Part shown: positions 8,095-14,909 of the stretch, piece after piece
Numbering within the stretch: the first letter of the stretch is position 1
Layout of the letters: each line of letters starts with the position of its first letter
NCBI GenBank assembly: GCA_937892105.1
Contig: CALAUZ010000300.1
Coordinates: 1 to 24,721 of the forward strand
Direction: 5' to 3'
DNA from: an uncultured Fretibacterium sp.
Lineage (GTDB): Bacteria; Synergistota; Synergistia; Synergistales; Aminobacteriaceae
DNA: 24,721 bases
Made by a program: the position numbers and the translations under genes
Notes under the pieces: generated by a model
Told to the model about the DNA's origin: nothing
Databases searched by the model: none
What the model saw: the letters and a program-made list of their open reading frames with translations, nothing else

Positions 8095-10119
8095 CTACCA
8101 CACCGCTACCCTGTCTTCCGGCGAAAGAAACATGTTATCTCCCTTTTTCACGCCGTAAGTGCTGTAGTATTCCCTGTACTGCTGGATTATCGCATTTACA
8201 CGGATATACGGCAGAGCATGAACATCTGTTTTTACGCGCATGTCATTAAGCTCACGGGTCTGTACCAGTTTCCAGCTTTTCGCGTATGACCTGAAGAATT
8301 TATCGTAGTCAAAACCTTCACGCCCCTCCGCAATCCCTAACATCGCCTTTATCCCAGCCATGTCCGCAATCGTCTCCGTCTGCACAAGTGAACCGTTGTA
8401 GTGTTCCCCTGTGTCGTCAACCTTGAAGGTATCCAGATACTTTATGAGCCTGTCAGCACGTTCCTTGAAGTGCGTATCGTCCTCGTTTGTCCACCATGAT
8501 AAAACGTTTCCGGTCTTGCCGAACTGCGCGCCTCTCGTATCGAATGCGTGTGATATCTCATGGCCGATTACCATTCCTATTCCGCCGAGTTTCTCCTCGT
8601 AGGACATCTCAGGATTGTAGAAATCTCCTCCCATTATTCCGGCAATAATATTGATTGAGTTCTCTGACGGCTGGTAATAGGCATTGACCACAACAACATC
8701 ATTTATCCATAAATCATGGTCTACGTTCTGGTTCAGACGTTCGTAGAAATATTTTCGCACCTTGTATTTCCTCAGTGCCCTTACTGCCTCGAACAATCCC
8801 GCCTCTTCCGGAAAGTCAAATTCCGAGAAGTCTACCCATTTATCTGGATATGCTGAGTTAAGCCTCATTGCGTCAAGTTTCTCTATAGCCTTCTGCCTCG
8901 TACCCTCTGAAAGCCATATTTCACCCTCAAGCATTGACCTGTAATACTTCACTGTCTGGCTAATAATCTCCGCAACTTCCTTTTTCGCAGCCTCCGGAAC
9001 ATATCTCTCAACGTAAATCCTAGACACTGGAACGGACAGCTGGCCGTGAACGAAATCAACAGCAAGTTCATCATCAGGTTTGCTTTCAGTAATGCCGTAA
9101 CGTTCGCGCGAAAGTCTCTGATATTCCCTGTAAGCAGCCTCGTCCGTCAATGTAATATATCCTGACACAAGGTTACATAACATGTATGCTTTAATATCTT
9201 CCAGATTATCAGCGGTATAAAGCTTGTTAAGTGCCTTCAGCCATTCGGGTTCCTGAAGGTTCATTAGGTCAGAGAGTGCTTCGTGTGCTTCGAGAATATC
9301 TGCCAATGGAAAGACAGGAGATTTTTCGCGCAGCTCGTCCATGTTGAGGGGGTTATACATTTTGTCGATGGCTTCTGGAGCGTACTTCTCCTCAAGCGTC
9401 ATTTTGTGGAGCGCAATCCTCTCCTCAAAACCAAACGAACGCGATAACATTTCCTGTGCAAATTCCTGCGTATACCCGAGCCGTCTGAACATATAGTTCA
9501 CTATGGCATCATGCATTTTTTTGGTGCGTTCACCGTTGGGGGTTCTCTTTCTGTATTCCGCACTGTCTCCAAGCGAAAGACTTCCCGCATAAAGTTCAAG
9601 GTTATATGCTTCCGAGTTTTTCTTGTCCCGGCCAATAGAGAAATCTGCCGGCATTGTGTCGTTATACAGGCTGTCTTCCGTCATGAAGTACTCGCTCAAT
9701 TCTTCAAGCGTCTTTATCTTCATTACTCTGTCTGTCTGTGCCTTGAGATCCGCAAGACCTTCTGCGTTTCTTGCGTCCCAGTCAAGCCAAAGCGTGTAGA
9801 GTTTTCTGACGAGTTCTGCATCATGGCCGTCAATGCTTTCGTCAGTCATTAAGCCTTTGAGACGTTCATCAATAACGTCCTGAAGTTCGTTGAATGCACT
9901 GGTTCTTGAGTGGCCGGGCTTTAACTTTGTGTTTGCGAGCCATTCATGATTTACATTCCCGTAGAAGTCATCGTTCATTTTGGGATTGTAATTTCTTGAC
10001 GCTCCAATTATGTTAGTGTTGAGCCAAGGTGTCATGGTTTCGGTTGCGTATGTTTCTGTTGTTCCTGTCGTAAGGATTAACATTGCGATTAATGCCTCAA
10101 TAACTTTATTCATATGCAT
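8095..10119 (-). CDS. secreted M13-family zinc metallopeptidase (neprilysin/PepO type)
   Basis: Cleaves oligopeptides; probably exported. The 674-aa protein begins with a Sec-type signal (basic NK, then a hydrophobic run ending near TYATET, cleavage around residue 25) and has no lipobox cysteine. The M13 catalytic set is complete: NAYYQPSENSINI, then VIGHEISHAFD with zinc ligands His520 and His524, and ETIADMAG with Glu582 as third ligand, the normal 62-residue spacing. It ends in the family's usual aromatic terminus (PEDRVAVW), so it is full length. The start is ATG 10119 or the ATG two codons later. It overlaps the end of the PQQ-repeat gene by 14 nt (or 8 nt) and is co-transcribed with it; both products go to the envelope. 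Confidence 0.93.
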   Translation of the reverse strand: MHMNKVIEALIAMLILTTGTTETYATETMTPWLNTNIIGASRNYNPKMNDDFYGNVNHEWLANTKLKPGHSRTSAFNELQDVIDERLKGLMTDESIDGHDAELVRKLYTLWLDWDARNAEGLADLKAQTDRVMKIKTLEELSEYFMTEDSLYNDTMPADFSIGRDKKNSEAYNLELYAGSLSLGDSAEYRKRTPNGERTKKMHDAIVNYMFRRLGYTQEFAQEMLSRSFGFEERIALHKMTLEEKYAPEAIDKMYNPLNMDELREKSPVFPLADILEAHEALSDLMNLQEPEWLKALNKLYTADNLEDIKAYMLCNLVSGYITLTDEAAYREYQRLSRERYGITESKPDDELAVDFVHGQLSVPVSRIYVERYVPEAAKKEVAEIISQTVKYYRSMLEGEIWLSEGTRQKAIEKLDAMRLNSAYPDKWVDFSEFDFPEEAGLFEAVRALRKYKVRKYFYERLNQNVDHDLWINDVVVVNAYYQPSENSINIIAGIMGGDFYNPEMSYEEKLGGIGMVIGHEISHAFDTRGAQFGKTGNVLSWWTNEDDTHFKERADRLIKYLDTFKVDDTGEHYNGSLVQTETIADMAGIKAMLGIAEGREGFDYDKFFRSYAKSWKLVQTRELNDMRVKTDVHALPYIRVNAIIQQYREYYSTYGVKKGDNMFLSPEDRVAVW

Positions 10120-11161
10120 AGAGACTTACGCCCCCAAAGTACAACACTCCATCGGAATATAGAGCGTCCGAATAAAGACCGTTCACCGCTGCAAGCTGTG
10201 AAATCTCTTTCCCCGTATTAGCGTTAAGGACGAAAACAGGGCCTGTCTCTGCCGCCGCAAAAACTAAACCTTCCGCAATTATTGGTGTTGCCGCAATACT
10301 TCCGTTATTTGTGCTGAACTTCCACTTCAATCCCCCGTCAGCCTCATTCAGCGCGACAACTGAGCCTGTCCCAGAGCCAACAACAACCAGTCCCGAAGAT
10401 ACAGCAGGCTGTGATGTAGCCGGTTCATGGATATTCGCTGCCCAGAGAGGGATAACGCCCTTAATCTTCACAGCGTTTACTGAGCCGTCCCAAGCTGAGA
10501 AGTATACATTCCCGTTATTTACTGTCGGAGTGTTCACAGCACCGCCAGCACCACCGCCATTTACGCGCTTTCCTGTTGTAGCGTCGATTATGCTGAATAT
10601 GCCGTCATACTCACCGAGAAAAACAAGTCCGCTGGAATATGCAGGTGCTTCACGAAGTCCCTGATCTCCTGCGGTGTATGTCCAAAGAGTTTTGCCAGTT
10701 TTTGCGTTGAGAGCGTGGAGCTTTCTGTCAGCCTTAGAGACGAAGAGGCTTCCATTGCCTGCCGTAACCCCATCGCTGAGACCATCATTAACGCTTCTGC
10801 CCTGAGTATCCCTTCCGCCTTCTCCGCCTGATGACCATATGAGCGAGCCATCGGAGATTGCCAGGCATATGACCTCGCCGTCAGCCTGAGCGAATACAGC
10901 GTTTCCGTCAGTTACAGCAGGTGTGCCGTAAATCGTGTTTTCTGCCTTGTAGTCCCAGATTACACGGCCTGTTTCTTTGTTGACCGCGTAGATTTTGCCT
11001 GTTTCTGAGCCGAACAGCAGAGTATTACCTGAGATTGCTATTCCGCTGGTGATGGGGCTGTCAGTGTCGAACTTCCACTTTTCACGGCCGCTGAATGCCA
11101 ATGATGTTGACGATATGATGAGGAGAAATGCAAGTGCTGAAAGAAAAATTCTGCGTTTCAT
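10106..11161 (-). CDS. secreted PQQ-type beta-propeller repeat protein (BamB-like fold)
   Basis: A 351-aa exported protein. Residues 1-23 form a Sec signal peptide (MKRR, hydrophobic run, SLAFS), with no lipobox cysteine. The rest consists of about seven repeats of 38-42 residues, each with a strand ending in a Trp-containing motif (VIWDYKAENT, LIWSSGGEGG, TLWTYTAGDQ, LKWKFSTNNG) and an AlaValAsp/Gly-rich turn of the type TPAVTDGNAVFAQ. This is the PQQ_2/BamB propeller pattern; it does not show real PQQ binding. BamB itself is a lipoprotein, so equivalence is doubtful. AGGAGG at 11172-11177 is a little far (about 12 nt) from the ATG. It leads an operon with the M13 peptidase, possibly as scaffold or partner; that is inference. 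Confidence 0.88.
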   Translation of the reverse strand: MKRRIFLSALAFLLIISSTSLAFSGREKWKFDTDSPITSGIAISGNTLLFGSETGKIYAVNKETGRVIWDYKAENTIYGTPAVTDGNAVFAQADGEVICLAISDGSLIWSSGGEGGRDTQGRSVNDGLSDGVTAGNGSLFVSKADRKLHALNAKTGKTLWTYTAGDQGLREAPAYSSGLVFLGEYDGIFSIIDATTGKRVNGGGAGGAVNTPTVNNGNVYFSAWDGSVNAVKIKGVIPLWAANIHEPATSQPAVSSGLVVVGSGTGSVVALNEADGGLKWKFSTNNGSIAATPIIAEGLVFAAAETGPVFVLNANTGKEISQLAAVNGLYSDALYSDGVLYFGGVSLYAYE

Positions 11162-11190
11162 GTATTGAATACGCCTCCTGAAAAGTTAAT

Positions 11191-11213
11191 TCCCCCTTGA
11201 AGGACAAGAGGGA
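11191..11213. other. stem-loop in the leader of the PQQ-repeat/M13 operon
   Basis: TCCCCCTTG (11191-11199) pairs with CAAGAGGGA (11205-11213), nine positions with one mismatch and a 5-nt loop. It sits where the minus-strand transcript would begin, given the -10 at 11219-11224. It may be a 5' stabilising hairpin. Confidence 0.5.
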
Positions 11214-11218
11214 TTAGA

Positions 11219-11246
11219 ATTGTACTGTTTTTGCGGGACGAAACAA
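11219..11246 (-). promoter_or_regulatory. putative promoter of the PQQ-repeat/M13 operon
   Basis: On the minus strand: TTGTTT (11241-11246), 16 nt, TACAAT (11219-11224). The -10 differs from consensus at one base; the -35 is weak. Confidence 0.45.
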
Positions 11247-11283
11247 ACCGCTAATTTCCAGACCGTAAAGCCTTAACCCCCTG

Positions 11284-11318
11284 AAAAAATAAATCCCCCT
11301 CCACATTAAGGAGAGGGA
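11284..11318 (-). terminator. rho-independent terminator of the 63-aa gene
   Basis: On the minus strand TCCCTCTCC (11310-11318) and GGAGGGGGA (11294-11302) form a nine-position stem with one mismatch around a 7-nt loop. It is followed by a T-rich tract (11284-11293). It begins 11 nt after the stop codon of the 63-aa gene. Confidence 0.8.
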
Positions 11319-11328
11319 ATGTTTGGGT

Positions 11329-11520
11329 TTACACGTACTGTTCTACCTGGTCATGAACTACAACGAGATTGTTGAAGTCCTCAATCTGTGGACGCTGAAC
11401 CATTATTGGTTCTCGAACATGCATATACTGCGTCTCCGTTCTGCGGATTACTACACCACGTTCAAGCCTCTGCGTTGTCCCTGCGGTGTTGTTGATTACA
11501 CTGGTCTGTACTACTCGCAT
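11329..11520 (-). CDS. small hypothetical protein, 63 aa
   Basis: I do not recognise this protein, but the gene looks real. ATG 11520 has a perfect AAGGAGG seven nt upstream, a strong promoter further up (TTGACA, 17 nt, AATAAT at 11595-11623), and a rho-independent terminator 11 nt past the stop. It is therefore a complete single-gene transcription unit. The product is soluble and cysteine-free, rich in Val, Gln, Arg and Glu, with no signal peptide or membrane helix. Alternating hydrophobic and polar residues (RLERGVVIRRTETQYMHV, then NNLVVVHDQVEQYV) suggest beta strands rather than helices. An 80-codon frame on the opposite strand over the same stretch lacks any ribosome-binding site and is rejected. 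Confidence 0.75.
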   Translation of the reverse strand: MRVVQTSVINNTAGTTQRLERGVVIRRTETQYMHVREPIMVQRPQIEDFNNLVVVHDQVEQYV

Positions 11521-11594
11521 TGCAATTCCTCCTTGAATAGAATATTAGTATCGTGGATTGCATAATTTTACACTAATTTTTGAGCTTTGAGGCC

Positions 11595-11623
11595 ATTATT
11601 CCGACAAGGAGTGTTCATGTCAA
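11595..11623 (-). promoter_or_regulatory. strong sigma-70-type promoter of the 63-aa gene
   Basis: On the minus strand a perfect TTGACA (11618-11623), a 17-nt spacer and AATAAT (11595-11600, one mismatch). This is the best promoter in the window. It is back-to-back with the promoter of the MATE fusion gene. Confidence 0.7.
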
Positions 11624-11628
11624 TTCAG

Positions 11629-11656
11629 TTAGCACAGCTATGCAAAGTGCTATAAT
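11629..11656 (+). promoter_or_regulatory. promoter of the MATE-kinase fusion gene
   Basis: TTAGCA (11629-11634), 16 nt, TATAAT (11651-11656) with the extension TGC just before it. The leader is about 85 nt. The -35 boxes of this promoter and of the divergent one lie 5 nt apart. Confidence 0.65.
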
Positions 11657-11689
11657 AAATCCCGCTGTGCAGCAGATAATGCGTAAGTC

Positions 11690-11724
11690 CGGGCAGAAAC
11701 GGGCATACGCATTTTTATTGCCCG
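11690..11724 (+). promoter_or_regulatory. leader with two competing hairpins upstream of the MATE fusion
   Basis: CGGGCA occurs twice (11690-11695 and 11700-11705, separated by GAAA) and either copy can pair with TGCCCG at 11719-11724. The pairing ends 13 nt before the ribosome-binding site. The layout suggests a switchable element; it matches no riboswitch I recognise. Confidence 0.35.
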
Positions 11725-11749
11725 AAAAATTTTACGGAAGGTGATAACG

Positions 11750-13780
11750 TTGAACAGTAATTCATTCCTTGAACGTGAACCTGTAGGAAAGCTCATGATA
11801 CGATACTCAGTACCTCTCATAGTATCGTTGCTCGTTGCGGCACTATACAACATCGTAGACCAGATATTCATCGCCAACGCTGACTATCTCGGCTCAAACG
11901 GAAATGCCGCCAATAACGTCGTGTTCCCACTCACAGTCATAGCCCTCGCGTTCACCCTTATGATTGGGGACGGAGTATGCGCATTCGTGAGCATGAGTCT
12001 GGGTGCAAGGGACTACAGGCGTGCAGGAGACAGCGTGGGTAGTGCAGCACTCCTATCGGCAACAGTAGGGGTATTTATCGCGGCAGTGTACTGGGTATTC
12101 CGTGAGGAACTAGTTGCATTCTTCGGCGGACGAGTGAACAATGAGACATTCCGGCTTGCTGTGGAATATTTCTCGTGGATTATACCTGGTGTACCGTTCT
12201 ATGTTTTCGGCCAGGCAATGAACCCCGTAATCTCCGCTGACGGAAGCCCAAACTATGTAATGTTCTCAACCCTCATGGGCGCAGGCATAAACATTGTGTT
12301 TGACCCCATATTCATCTTTGGCTTTCACTGGGGAATGACCGGTGCGGCTGTTGCTACAATAATGGGGCAGATATTCACGGCTTTCATGTCCCTGCGTTAC
12401 ATCTCTAAAAAGATGAAGGCTGTGAAATTTTCACGCGATAACCTTCATTATTCCCCATCACTGATGAAACGTTATCTGCCTTTGGGAATGTGTTCGTTCC
12501 TGTCTCAGATTTCGCTGGTGATTAGTGTTGCGTCAGTGAACATGATGATACGGAAATACGGCGCGTTAGACCCTGTATTCGGACAGCCTGAGTATTCACA
12601 GATACCTATGGCGGTAATCGGGATAGTGATGAAGTTCTTTCAGATAGTCATATCAGTAGTAGTAGGATTATCCGCAAGTTGTACACCTATAACGGGCTTC
12701 AACATGGGAGCAGGAAGACCCGACCGCGTAAAGTCCCTGTTCTCCCTTCTTCTGACCTGCGAGACAGTAATAGGTGTTATTGCTTTCGTCATTGTTGAAT
12801 GCTTCCCAGCGAATATAGCCAGCCTTTTCGGGGCGTCAGGTGAGAGTGTTTACTATGCTGATTTCACGGTAAGGTGCTTCAGAACGTATTTATGTCTGAT
12901 AGTGCTTGCCTGCGTCAACAAAGCGGCATTCATATTCATTCAGGCTATGGGAAGGCCATGGATTTCTGCTGGGCTGTCAATGGTCCGTGAAGTGATATTC
13001 GGCGCGGGACTTACTATCATTATGCCTATATTCATGGGGCTTGACGGTGTACTGTGGTCAATGCCTGCAAGCGATGCCCTGACGTTCATAGTATCAGCCT
13101 GTGTTATCGTTATAATTTACCGGCAGTTGAGCGTACCCATTGTGAAAGACACTGCAACGGAAGAGACTTCACCTGTAACCATGCCTGAGAACAGAACACT
13201 TCCTGTAATCGTTATAGGGCGTTCGTTCGGTGCAAGAGGAAGGAGCGTAGGGCGTGCAATAGCCGGAAAACTTGGCATACCTTACTATGACCGCGCAATA
13301 ATTTCCGAGACGGCAAGGTCTGGCGGAGTGAGCGCGAAATACCTTGAGTACGTTGACGAGCTGCCAGTGTTACAGGCATCAAGGGGAAGTGATTTGTCTT
13401 TGAGGCGTGAGGCTATGGAACTTCAGAACGACACTATACTGACGCTTGCACGAAAGGGAGCATGTGTATTTGTTGGCCGCAGGGCAGACAAGATAGTGAA
13501 GGGTGCTGATCTAAAAGTGTTGAGCGTGTTTGTGAACTCGTCATTGCAGAAGCGGGTTGAACGTGTTGCAGGAAGGGACGGAATTTCACCCGATGAAGCA
13601 GAACGCAGGATACTCAAGGCCGATAGAGAACGTGCGGAATACTATAACTCTCTAAGCGATACAAAATGGGGAATGTCTGATAGCTATGACTTATGCGTTG
13701 ACACTGGGACGCTTGGTGTTGACGGTGCGGTGAACGTTATAGAGTGTGCAGTGAAGAGCTGCTTAATGCAACAACGATAA
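11750..13780 (+). CDS. MATE-family efflux transporter fused to a cytidylate-kinase-like domain
   Basis: Residues about 1-455 form a MATE transporter, a cation-coupled multidrug exporter with about 12 membrane helices (opening FLEREPVGKLMIRYSVPLIV, then AALYNIVDQIFIA, both typical). After a 25-residue polar linker the same reading frame continues as a soluble cytidylate-kinase-like P-loop domain (about 483-676). Visible there are VIGRSFGARGRSVG (P-loop near 487), LGIPYYDRAII, ACVFVGRRADKIV and KADRERAEYYN. These match stand-alone cytidylate-kinase-like proteins closely and look intact. I place the start at TTG 11750, with AAGGTG about 6 nt upstream; a GTG at 11741 has no spaced ribosome-binding site. 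What the kinase phosphorylates is unknown. It is divergent from the 63-aa gene and convergent with the binding-protein gene. Confidence 0.9.
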   Translation: MNSNSFLEREPVGKLMIRYSVPLIVSLLVAALYNIVDQIFIANADYLGSNGNAANNVVFPLTVIALAFTLMIGDGVCAFVSMSLGARDYRRAGDSVGSAALLSATVGVFIAAVYWVFREELVAFFGGRVNNETFRLAVEYFSWIIPGVPFYVFGQAMNPVISADGSPNYVMFSTLMGAGINIVFDPIFIFGFHWGMTGAAVATIMGQIFTAFMSLRYISKKMKAVKFSRDNLHYSPSLMKRYLPLGMCSFLSQISLVISVASVNMMIRKYGALDPVFGQPEYSQIPMAVIGIVMKFFQIVISVVVGLSASCTPITGFNMGAGRPDRVKSLFSLLLTCETVIGVIAFVIVECFPANIASLFGASGESVYYADFTVRCFRTYLCLIVLACVNKAAFIFIQAMGRPWISAGLSMVREVIFGAGLTIIMPIFMGLDGVLWSMPASDALTFIVSACVIVIIYRQLSVPIVKDTATEETSPVTMPENRTLPVIVIGRSFGARGRSVGRAIAGKLGIPYYDRAIISETARSGGVSAKYLEYVDELPVLQASRGSDLSLRREAMELQNDTILTLARKGACVFVGRRADKIVKGADLKVLSVFVNSSLQKRVERVAGRDGISPDEAERRILKADRERAEYYNSLSDTKWGMSDSYDLCVDTGTLGVDGAVNVIECAVKSCLMQQR

Positions 13781-13827
13781 ACATTGCCCGGTGCTTGTAG
13801 ATGGCCGTGTAAATTTTTATGGTTAAA

Positions 13828-13863
13828 CAGTAAGGCTTAATACTTCTGTTTTCAGCCTTACTG
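13828..13863. terminator. bidirectional terminator between convergent genes
   Basis: A perfect 10-bp stem, CAGTAAGGCT (13828-13837) with AGCCTTACTG (13854-13863), and a 16-nt loop. It lies between the convergent MATE fusion and binding-protein genes; T-rich sequence follows on both strands. Confidence 0.7.
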
Positions 13864-13889
13864 CTACACATCATAATTTTGTTTGTCTG

Positions 13890-14681
13890 TTATTTTCTGC
13901 CGATTAACACCGATTTGTTCCAACCGTAATATGGCGTTGAAATTATTATCCCAGCAGGTACATCTGGCTGTACGTCGTAACCCTCGAATTTCTCTATCCA
14001 GAATACGACATCAGTACGGCCGGACTTTAAGGCAGAGGCGCGCGCTCCTGTTTCAACCGTTATCGTCTTGATGTTAATGTGAAGCCTTCGACCGATTTCA
14101 GCAAGTATTGCGGTATTGAAGCCTGCGGGTTCTCCGTCAGCTCCAACGTAATCGAGCGGCGGCTGATCTCCTGTTACTGCGGCGGTTATAGTTTCTGCAC
14201 CGTCAAAGTTCTCCAACTTCACCTCAGGAGGATTTTGTGCGGAAGGGCCGGTAATATAATCACGCGCTAACAGCCCTATTTTCCCCTCTTCCTCCATTTC
14301 CTCAACGGCCTTGCTGAATCTGTCCCTGAGTTCTGATTTTTCCTCGAGGAAACCGAACGCAAAGGCTATCGGTCTCTTCAGCAACATGAAGCCCCGCAGT
14401 TTGAACGATGGATTAGTTCTTAGCATGTACTCACCGACAAAATCAGGAGCGGCCAAAGCACCGATCTCACCTTTATTTAACGCTAACTGCATGAGCATGA
14501 GAGAGTCATAAAACTTCATGGAGAGTTTTCCATCATCAAGCCCTGCATCAAACACGCGTGCTAAAACCGAGTCTCTTGCCTGAACATTACTGTCATTTAA
14601 GCTAAGAGTTCCGATAACCTCAGCTGACGCAATGGACGCAAATACTACAAGCGTAGCAATAACGGCAATAAATTTCTTCAC
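13890..14681 (-). CDS. secreted solute-binding protein of SBP_bac_3 type with permuted halves
   Basis: A 263-aa exported protein: residues 1-20 are a clean Sec signal ending ASA. Residues about 22-140 resemble the second half of a polar amino-acid binding protein (FYDSLMLMQLALNKGEIGAL, then FAFGFLEEKSELRDRFSKAV and GKIGLLARDYI). Residues about 146-263 resemble the first half (ITAAVTGDQPPLDYVGADG, EPAGFNTAILAEIGRRL, then ALKSGRTDVVF and STPYYGW). The halves are therefore in the reverse of the usual order, as in a circular permutation. No permease or ATPase gene lies nearby, so its partner is unknown; it might be a scavenging or sensory protein. The start is GTG 14681, with AGGAGG at 14692-14697. 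Confidence 0.82.
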   Translation of the reverse strand: MKKFIAVIATLVVFASIASAEVIGTLSLNDSNVQARDSVLARVFDAGLDDGKLSMKFYDSLMLMQLALNKGEIGALAAPDFVGEYMLRTNPSFKLRGFMLLKRPIAFAFGFLEEKSELRDRFSKAVEEMEEEGKIGLLARDYITGPSAQNPPEVKLENFDGAETITAAVTGDQPPLDYVGADGEPAGFNTAILAEIGRRLHINIKTITVETGARASALKSGRTDVVFWIEKFEGYDVQPDVPAGIIISTPYYGWNKSVLIGRK

Positions 14682-14800
14682 GAATAAATATCCTCCTGTG
14701 AGAAAAAATTTGTATAAATTCTAACATCTTATGAATTTTTGCACAGTCTGCGTGAAAAAGCGTATTTGATATTTTTCATCTCAAACTCCGCGCGGATACC

Positions 14801-14817
14801 CCTAGCTTTAGCTATGG
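14801..14817 (+). repeat. left-end subterminal hairpin of the tnpB element
   Basis: CC-TAGC, TTTA loop, GCTA-T-GG: six pairs with one bulged T. It mirrors the right-end hairpin and is the kind of structure TnpA recognises at IS605-family ends. Confidence 0.65.
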
Positions 14818-14909
14818 TGAGGAAGTGCGTAATCTCCTTTCTTTTTCGCTAATATCTTAATTCTTTGCGAGATATAATATAATTTTTTACAGAAAGTGAG
14901 GTGAAAATC

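Noticed and set aside
11323..11565. 80-codon plus-strand frame over the 63-aa gene
   Set aside because: It has no ribosome-binding site. The minus strand has promoter, AAGGAGG, frame and terminator in the right order.
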